A stretch of 42,821 bases of DNA, taken from positions 1-42,821 of the forward strand of contig CACAKN010000010.1 of the NCBI GenBank assembly GCA_902533075.1, read 5' to 3'. Of the stretch, positions 38,263-42,821 are shown one piece after another. The translations under genes and the position numbers were made by a program. Within the stretch, counting starts at the first letter, position 1; every line of letters begins with the position of its first letter. This DNA comes from an uncultured Pelagibacteraceae bacterium. GTDB taxonomy: Bacteria; Pseudomonadota; Alphaproteobacteria; Pelagibacterales; Pelagibacteraceae. The notes beneath the pieces were generated by a model that searched no databases, was not told the origin of the DNA, and saw only the letters and a program-made list of their open reading frames with translations.

Positions 38263-39456
38263 TTACTCTTTTACACTTCCAGCAGTCAAACCACTAACCA
38301 AGTATTTTTCAAAATAAATAAATATAAATAGAACTGGTAAAGTAACTATTACTGATCCAGCCATCAAATATTGGCGTGGAGTTTCCGCATCCCCACTTAA
38401 GTACTGAATAGCTCTTGATAATGTGAAGGATTTAGGACTATCTAAAAACATCAAAGAAAAAAGGAATTCATTCCATGCTATCATAAAGACATATAAAGCA
38501 ACGGAGGCAATAGCTGGTAAACTTAAAGGAATTATAATCTTTAAAATTATTCCAAACCAATTCTGACCATCCATAATACCTGCATCTTCAATTTCTTTAG
38601 GAATACTTTTGAAATATCCTTGCAACATATAAATAGCGACTGGTAAAGTAGTTGCTGTATAAACGATCAAAAGACCAAAAATTGAATTTCTTAATCCAAG
38701 TTGACTAAACACAGTATATAGTGGGATAACTAAAACTATAGCCGGAAACATATAGATAATTAGAATCGAAGTTGACAAAAAATTTTTACCGAAGAAATTT
38801 AATCGAGCAACTGCATAGGCTGCAGGTATTGCAAATAATAGTGTTACAATAACAGTTCCGATTGAAACAGCAGAGCTAATTAGAATATATCTTCCAAAAT
38901 TATAAGTTTCAAAGATTACAAAATAAGATTTAAATAATTCAGTTAAGCTTTTAGAAAAATCTAAGCTAAAATCTAAAGGATTAACTAATAAAGCAATCTG
39001 AGTTTTAAAACTTGTAACCAACATAATGTAAAATGGAAATAAAATTACAAATGCAAAGAAAACAATACCAAATAAAGTAATGAAATCAAAAATAATTTTT
39101 TCAGATATAAAATCTTCCTGTAAAGATTGAATACTATACTTCTTTAGTTTGTTCGTAAAAAATAAGGTTATTAAGAAAACTCCAACAATATACCAATATG
39201 GAGATGACTCATTTAAGTAAAAATATAAGATTGAAAATAAAAATGACAATAAGAAAATTTTTAATATGTGATTAATCTTATTGCCGATTAAAACAAACGA
39301 TAAAGATAAAAGAATACCCATTAAGAAAACTGGTGTGATATTTAAATTAGTAAAACTTAACCCCTGCAACGTAGATATGATCTTCCAAATTGACAGAATA
39401 CATGTCAGAAAAAAAGACGAAATGATTAAAAATATAGATAGTGATTTATACTTCAT
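38263..39456 (-). CDS. Sugar ABC transporter permease (MalG/UgpE-like) with extended N-terminus
   Basis: This is one of two membrane halves of a binding-protein-dependent sugar importer. The 397-residue product has the C-terminal six-segment BPD domain with the EAA loop EIEDAGIMDGQNWFGIILKIIIPLSLPA that contacts the ATPase. Before it lie about 120 residues with four extra hydrophobic segments not found in ordinary MalG. The ATG at 39454-39456 was preferred over the TTG at 39471 because an AGAAGG site precedes it. The start overlaps the end of the MalF-like gene by 11 bases. Confidence 0.85.
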   Translation of the reverse strand: MKYKSLSIFLIISSFFLTCILSIWKIISTLQGLSFTNLNITPVFLMGILLSLSFVLIGNKINHILKIFLLSFLFSILYFYLNESSPYWYIVGVFLITLFFTNKLKKYSIQSLQEDFISEKIIFDFITLFGIVFFAFVILFPFYIMLVTSFKTQIALLVNPLDFSLDFSKSLTELFKSYFVIFETYNFGRYILISSAVSIGTVIVTLLFAIPAAYAVARLNFFGKNFLSTSILIIYMFPAIVLVIPLYTVFSQLGLRNSIFGLLIVYTATTLPVAIYMLQGYFKSIPKEIEDAGIMDGQNWFGIILKIIIPLSLPAIASVALYVFMIAWNEFLFSLMFLDSPKSFTLSRAIQYLSGDAETPRQYLMAGSVIVTLPVLFIFIYFEKYLVSGLTAGSVKE

Positions 39457-40705
39457 TGACCTTCTTCCCAATTAATCTAAAATAAATAATCATGAAGCTT
39501 AAAAGTAACATTACAATGACTATTGAAACAGCAGAGCCCATCCCAATATCTGATACTGCAAAACCTTGTTGATAAACATTAATAGGTAAAGTTCTTGTTC
39601 CTGATGCACCACCCGTTAATAAAAAGATATCTTCAAATTTATTAAAGTTCCAAATAAACCTGATCATGAATAAAATTGAAATTATTGCTGTAATTTGAGG
39701 CAAAGTTATATGAATAAATTTTTGGATAGGACTTGCTCCATCCACATCCGCTGCTTCATACAAAGTTTGTGGAATTGCTTGTAATCTTGCTAAAATAAAA
39801 AGAAAAGCGAGTGGAAAATAACGCCAAATTTCAAAAAATATAACTGTAGTTAAAGCTAGCCTTAATTTAAATTCAAAACCTAAAATGCTCATTTTTAAGT
39901 ATTTTTGACCCAATAAATTTATTGGCGTTTCTATGATGTTAAAATTAACCAGTAATGCATTCAAAGTTCCACTATTTGGATCTAATAATAATGTCCAAGT
40001 ATATGCTAAAGCAACAACTGGACCTACATATGGAAAAAGTAAAATTCCACGCATATAAGTTCGACCTTGAATATTCTGATTAACTAATTGTGCTGCTAGT
40101 ATCCCAAAGATAATTGCACCCACAGTGCCAAAAAAAGTGAAGTAAAATGTAGTTAAAAACAATTCAATAAAATTATTTTCATAAAAAACTTTTTTAAAAT
40201 TTTCTAAAGTAAAATTTGTAGTCAATAGTGGGTTATTTGCTTTCCCACTTAAAATTGGTTTTTGAGATTTAATTATTTTTTTATCAATCATTTCATTATT
40301 ATTATTCTTTATGATTATTTCAAAATTTTCTCTATATTTTGCCTCCCAATTTCCAAAATTACAAATAACCTTTTTTGATTGAAAATTACATCTTGGATCT
40401 AGATTTACTGGCGAAATATCTTTTGGAAATTTATCTTGGAACTTAACATTTCTTATTTCTTGAATTAAAGAACTATTTCTTAATTTGTAAATAATTTTGA
40501 ATTCTGATTGATTTTCTGAAATTGAATTAACAATTTTCTTTGCTCTCGGTTCAGGAATTCTAATATCTTTTAATTCAATGTCTTTAAAACTGATCCAAAC
40601 ATTTGCAAATATAGGAAATAAAACAATGGTAAAAACTAATAATACTGCTGGTAAAACTAAAGTGTAAGCAGTTCTTTTTTCTAATTTTGATAATGAGTCA
40701 CTCAT
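39446..40705 (-). CDS. Sugar ABC transporter permease (MalF/UgpA-like) with a periplasmic insert
   Basis: The first membrane half of the importer, 419 residues. Its first membrane segment (residues 13-40) is followed by an insert of about 120 residues (41-160), then five more segments and the EAA loop YEAADVDGASPIQKFIHITLPQI. The insert has a beta-rich look with two cysteines (C106, C115) and the pattern CNFQSKKVICNFGNW, which resembles the DUF11 (beta-sandwich) repeat. It is cotranscribed with the binding protein (49 bases upstream) and the MalG-like gene. Confidence 0.85.
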   Translation of the reverse strand: MSDSLSKLEKRTAYTLVLPAVLLVFTIVLFPIFANVWISFKDIELKDIRIPEPRAKKIVNSISENQSEFKIIYKLRNSSLIQEIRNVKFQDKFPKDISPVNLDPRCNFQSKKVICNFGNWEAKYRENFEIIIKNNNNEMIDKKIIKSQKPILSGKANNPLLTTNFTLENFKKVFYENNFIELFLTTFYFTFFGTVGAIIFGILAAQLVNQNIQGRTYMRGILLFPYVGPVVALAYTWTLLLDPNSGTLNALLVNFNIIETPINLLGQKYLKMSILGFEFKLRLALTTVIFFEIWRYFPLAFLFILARLQAIPQTLYEAADVDGASPIQKFIHITLPQITAIISILFMIRFIWNFNKFEDIFLLTGGASGTRTLPINVYQQGFAVSDIGMGSAVSIVIVMLLLSFMIIYFRLIGKKVNEV

Positions 40706-40754
40706 AATAAAAAGCGGATAATATTTTTTTATCCGCTCTTTATAAATTTATTAT

Positions 40755-42084
40755 TTAAAACTTAGCTAATTCAGCGTTAATTTTCTTAACCGCTTCATCA
40801 ACTGAGATTTGATCATCAATATATTCTCTAGTAATTCTATTTAAGAATTGAGAATTAATGATTTTTGATGCTCTAGAAAGTTCACCTTCTTTAACACCCC
40901 ATCTGTTTGCAGTATCTAAACCTGCAACGATGTTATCAATAACATCTGCAGAATAAAGGTCAGTTAAAGGAGCTTTTCTATCAACACCAACTGGTAATTT
41001 ACTCCAAGCTTTTGTGTAAGCATTAGGATCACTCTTGTTTCCTCTTCTTACTGGAAATTTTCCTTCAGGAGCAATTCCTAATGTTGCTGTATAACCCTCA
41101 CTCATAGAGTACTCTATGAATTTTTTAGCTTCATCAGTATCTGCATCAGCAGTAATACCAAAGTATCTCACATCAGCCCATGCAGCACCTTTTTTATTGT
41201 TAGGTCCACTAAAATTAGTAATGAAACCAGTTTTAGAAGCTAACTCTGGTGATGTTGGATCACTATTTATTGTTGGAGGAGCAGAGTCTCTTAAGCCCGC
41301 TAACTCATCCATAATAAATGGCGACCAAATAATCATTGGTGTTTTTCCAGCAAAGTACAAAGCTCTTGATTGTTTCCAGAATAATTCTCCTGGAGGACTT
41401 GCTTTAGCAATTACTTTATAAAATTCTAAAGAATTCTTTAAAGCTTTCCCTTGCTTTTTAGTTCCACCTTTTTTAACAAAATTAACTCCATTAGCTAAAA
41501 GCACATGTTCAAGTACTTGGCTCATAAAGTTTTCATCTGTTTTTGTAGCAGCTACAAAGCCAAACATGTCGTTACTTGACAATGCATTTACAGCTTTAAC
41601 TATGTTTGCATAAGAAGTTGGTGGCTCTAAACCAGCTGCTGCGAAAAGGTCTTTTCTATAAACGACCATTTGAGTCCAGCCATCAACTGGAACAGCTGCA
41701 ATTTTTCCACCCTTTTTAGCCATATTTAATGCACCTGGTGCAAAAGTTTTTTTGCCTAACGACTTAACTACTGCGTTATTTGCATCAACATCTAATATAC
41801 CTGCTTCAGCCCATGGTAAAACATATTGTAGCGTATGATAAATCACATCTGGAAGATTTCCTGCTGCTGCTGCTGCAGTAGCTCTTGTTCCAAGATCTTT
41901 TTTCTTCAATTGGTATGACTTCAACTTTAATACCAGTTTTGGTTTCAAAAGCTTTAGCCATTTCCTCTTGTTTTGCCATTCTTGCTGGTTGGACCTCTGT
42001 TGTCCAAAATTTAATATCTGCAAAACTATTATTTGCCACTAAAAATAATAAAACAGATATATTGATTATTATCTTTTTTAACAT
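40755..42084 (-). CDS. Sugar ABC transporter substrate-binding protein, interrupted by a one-base frameshift
   Basis: The periplasmic component that captures the sugar. A signal peptide is clear (MLKKIIINISVLLFLVANNSFA, cut before D23), followed by IKFWTTEVQPARMAKQEEMAKAFETKTGIKVEVIPIEEK. The frame then changes: the rest, DLGTRATAAAAAGNLPDVIYHTLQYVLPWAEAGIL... to KKINAELAKF, is in another frame. One extra A in the six-A run (41898-41903 as T on the plus strand) explains it: total length 1330 bases is 443 codons plus one. With one A removed the product would be a normal 442-residue solute-binding protein. Confidence 0.85.
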
Positions 42085-42217
42085 TTTTTTCCCCTCTTTC
42101 TATTTAAATTACTCTAAATGTCTCTCTGTATCTCAATTTATTATTGCTATAAATTTAACAGTGTAATAATTTTTAACAACATATTAGAATCATTTAAAAT
42201 CAATTTAAATTTTATAA

Positions 42218-42821
42218 ATGTCAAAAATTAATATTAAAAATCTAGAAAAATCTTTTGCTGATAATAAAGTAATCAATAATTTTAATATAGATATAGAAGA
42301 TGGAGAATTTATTGTTTTAGTAGGTCCCTCTGGTTGTGGAAAATCAACTCTATTAAGAATGGTTTCAGGATTAGAAAGTATTGATCAGGGAGAAATTTTT
42401 TTAGATCAAAAATTAATAAATAATCTACTTCCTTCCAAAAGAGAAATTGCAATGGTATTTCAATCATATGCTTTATATCCACACATGAATGTTTTTGAAA
42501 ATATGTCCTTTGGTTTAAAAATGGAAAAAATTCCAAAAAATGAAATTAATCAAAAAGTTAATAACGCTGCAGCTATACTTCAAATCGAAGATTTACTTGA
42601 AAGAAAACCTAAACAACTTTCGGGTGGACAAAGACAAAGAGTTGCAATTGGAAGAGCAATCACACGAAATCCAAAAGTATTCTTATTTGATGAACCATTA
42701 TCTAATCTGGATGCAGCTTTGAGATCTGAAATGAGAGTTGAAATTTCTAAATTACACAAAAAATTGAAATCAAATATTATTTATGTAACACATGATCAAA
42801 TAGAGGCAATGACTCTAGCTG
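42218..42821 (+). CDS. Sugar ABC transporter ATP-binding protein, MalK/UgpC-like (partial, C-terminus beyond window)
   Basis: This is the ATPase subunit for a sugar importer. The visible 201 residues contain Walker [10 protein letters not shown] (36-44), the Q-loop in [25 protein letters not shown], the signature [15 protein letters not shown], Walker [14 protein letters not shown] and the H-loop [13 protein letters not shown]. It is transcribed away from the other three transporter genes, with 133 bases between. The ATG has no clear ribosome-binding site. Confidence 0.92.
   Translation, partial: MSKINIKNLEKSFADNKVINNFNIDIEDGEFIVLVGPSGCGKSTLLRMVSGLESIDQGEIFLDQKLINNLLPSKREIAMVFQSYALYPHMNVFENMSFGLKMEKIPKNEINQKVNNAAAILQIEDLLERKPKQLSGGQRQRVAIGRAITRNPKVFLFDEPLSNLDAALRSEMRVEISKLHKKLKSNIIYVTHDQIEAMTLA

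Noticed and set aside
41895..41910. Programmed -1 frameshift at the A AAA AAG-like run of the binding protein
   Set aside because: The frame change needed is +1, so a -1 slip on this run does not produce the downstream frame.
42309..42722. Two short frames inside the ATPase gene
   Set aside because: The main frame carries Walker A, signature and Walker B motifs, so these are shadows.

Overview
The window is a compact, very AT-rich stretch with mostly overlapping or near-zero gene spacing, tiny intergenic gaps and lysine/asparagine/isoleucine-rich proteins. The gene order and protein character point to an alphaproteobacterium of the Pelagibacterales (SAR11, Candidatus Pelagibacter-like). That placement is from gene content and composition as read by eye, not from a database search.

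Positions 1-12.6 kb hold, on the minus strand, the fused str-S10-spc ribosomal operons: rpsL-rpsG-fusA-rpsJ-rplC-rplD-rplW-rplB-rpsS-rplV-rpsC-rplP-rpmC-rpsQ-rplN-rplX-rplE-rpsN-rpsH-rplF-rplR-rpsE-rplO-secY (secY runs off the left edge). No tuf lies between fusA and rpsJ, and no rpmD lies between rpsE and rplO. Positions 12.6-25.3 kb hold the upstream minus-strand unit tRNA-Tyr, tRNA-Gly, tuf, tRNA-Trp, secE, nusG, rplK, rplA, rplJ, rplL, rpoB, rpoC. A likely promoter sits before rpsL and another before tRNA-Tyr.

From 25.3 to 27.9 kb there is a plus-strand SpoU-family rRNA methyltransferase, tRNA-Thr, a minus-strand NAD kinase, a 2-oxoglutarate/Fe(II) oxygenase-like gene bracketed by an exact 20-bp direct repeat, and tRNA-Leu. 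From 27.9 to 36.1 kb lies an accessory, even more AT-rich cell-surface glycan cassette: NAD-dependent epimerase, split transketolase (N and C subunits), a polyprenyl-phosphate type GT2, an SDR and a DprE1-like FAD oxidase (together resembling the DprE1/DprE2 epimerase pair), a methyltransferase and a multi-pass membrane protein that resembles a GT-C transferase. This is the best candidate for an uncharacterised system here: making a lipid-linked, epimerised sugar and transferring it to a surface polymer.

From 36.2 to 38.3 kb there is an alternative oxidase diverging from an IsdG/HmuQ-like heme-degrading monooxygenase, followed by small proteins and a DUF4149 membrane protein. From 38.3 kb to the right edge lies a sugar ABC importer: two permeases, a periplasmic binding protein carrying a single-base frameshift, and a divergently transcribed MalK/UgpC-type ATPase cut by the window end. 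No gap without a gene exceeds 300 bases, and no rRNA, CRISPR array or insertion sequence was seen.
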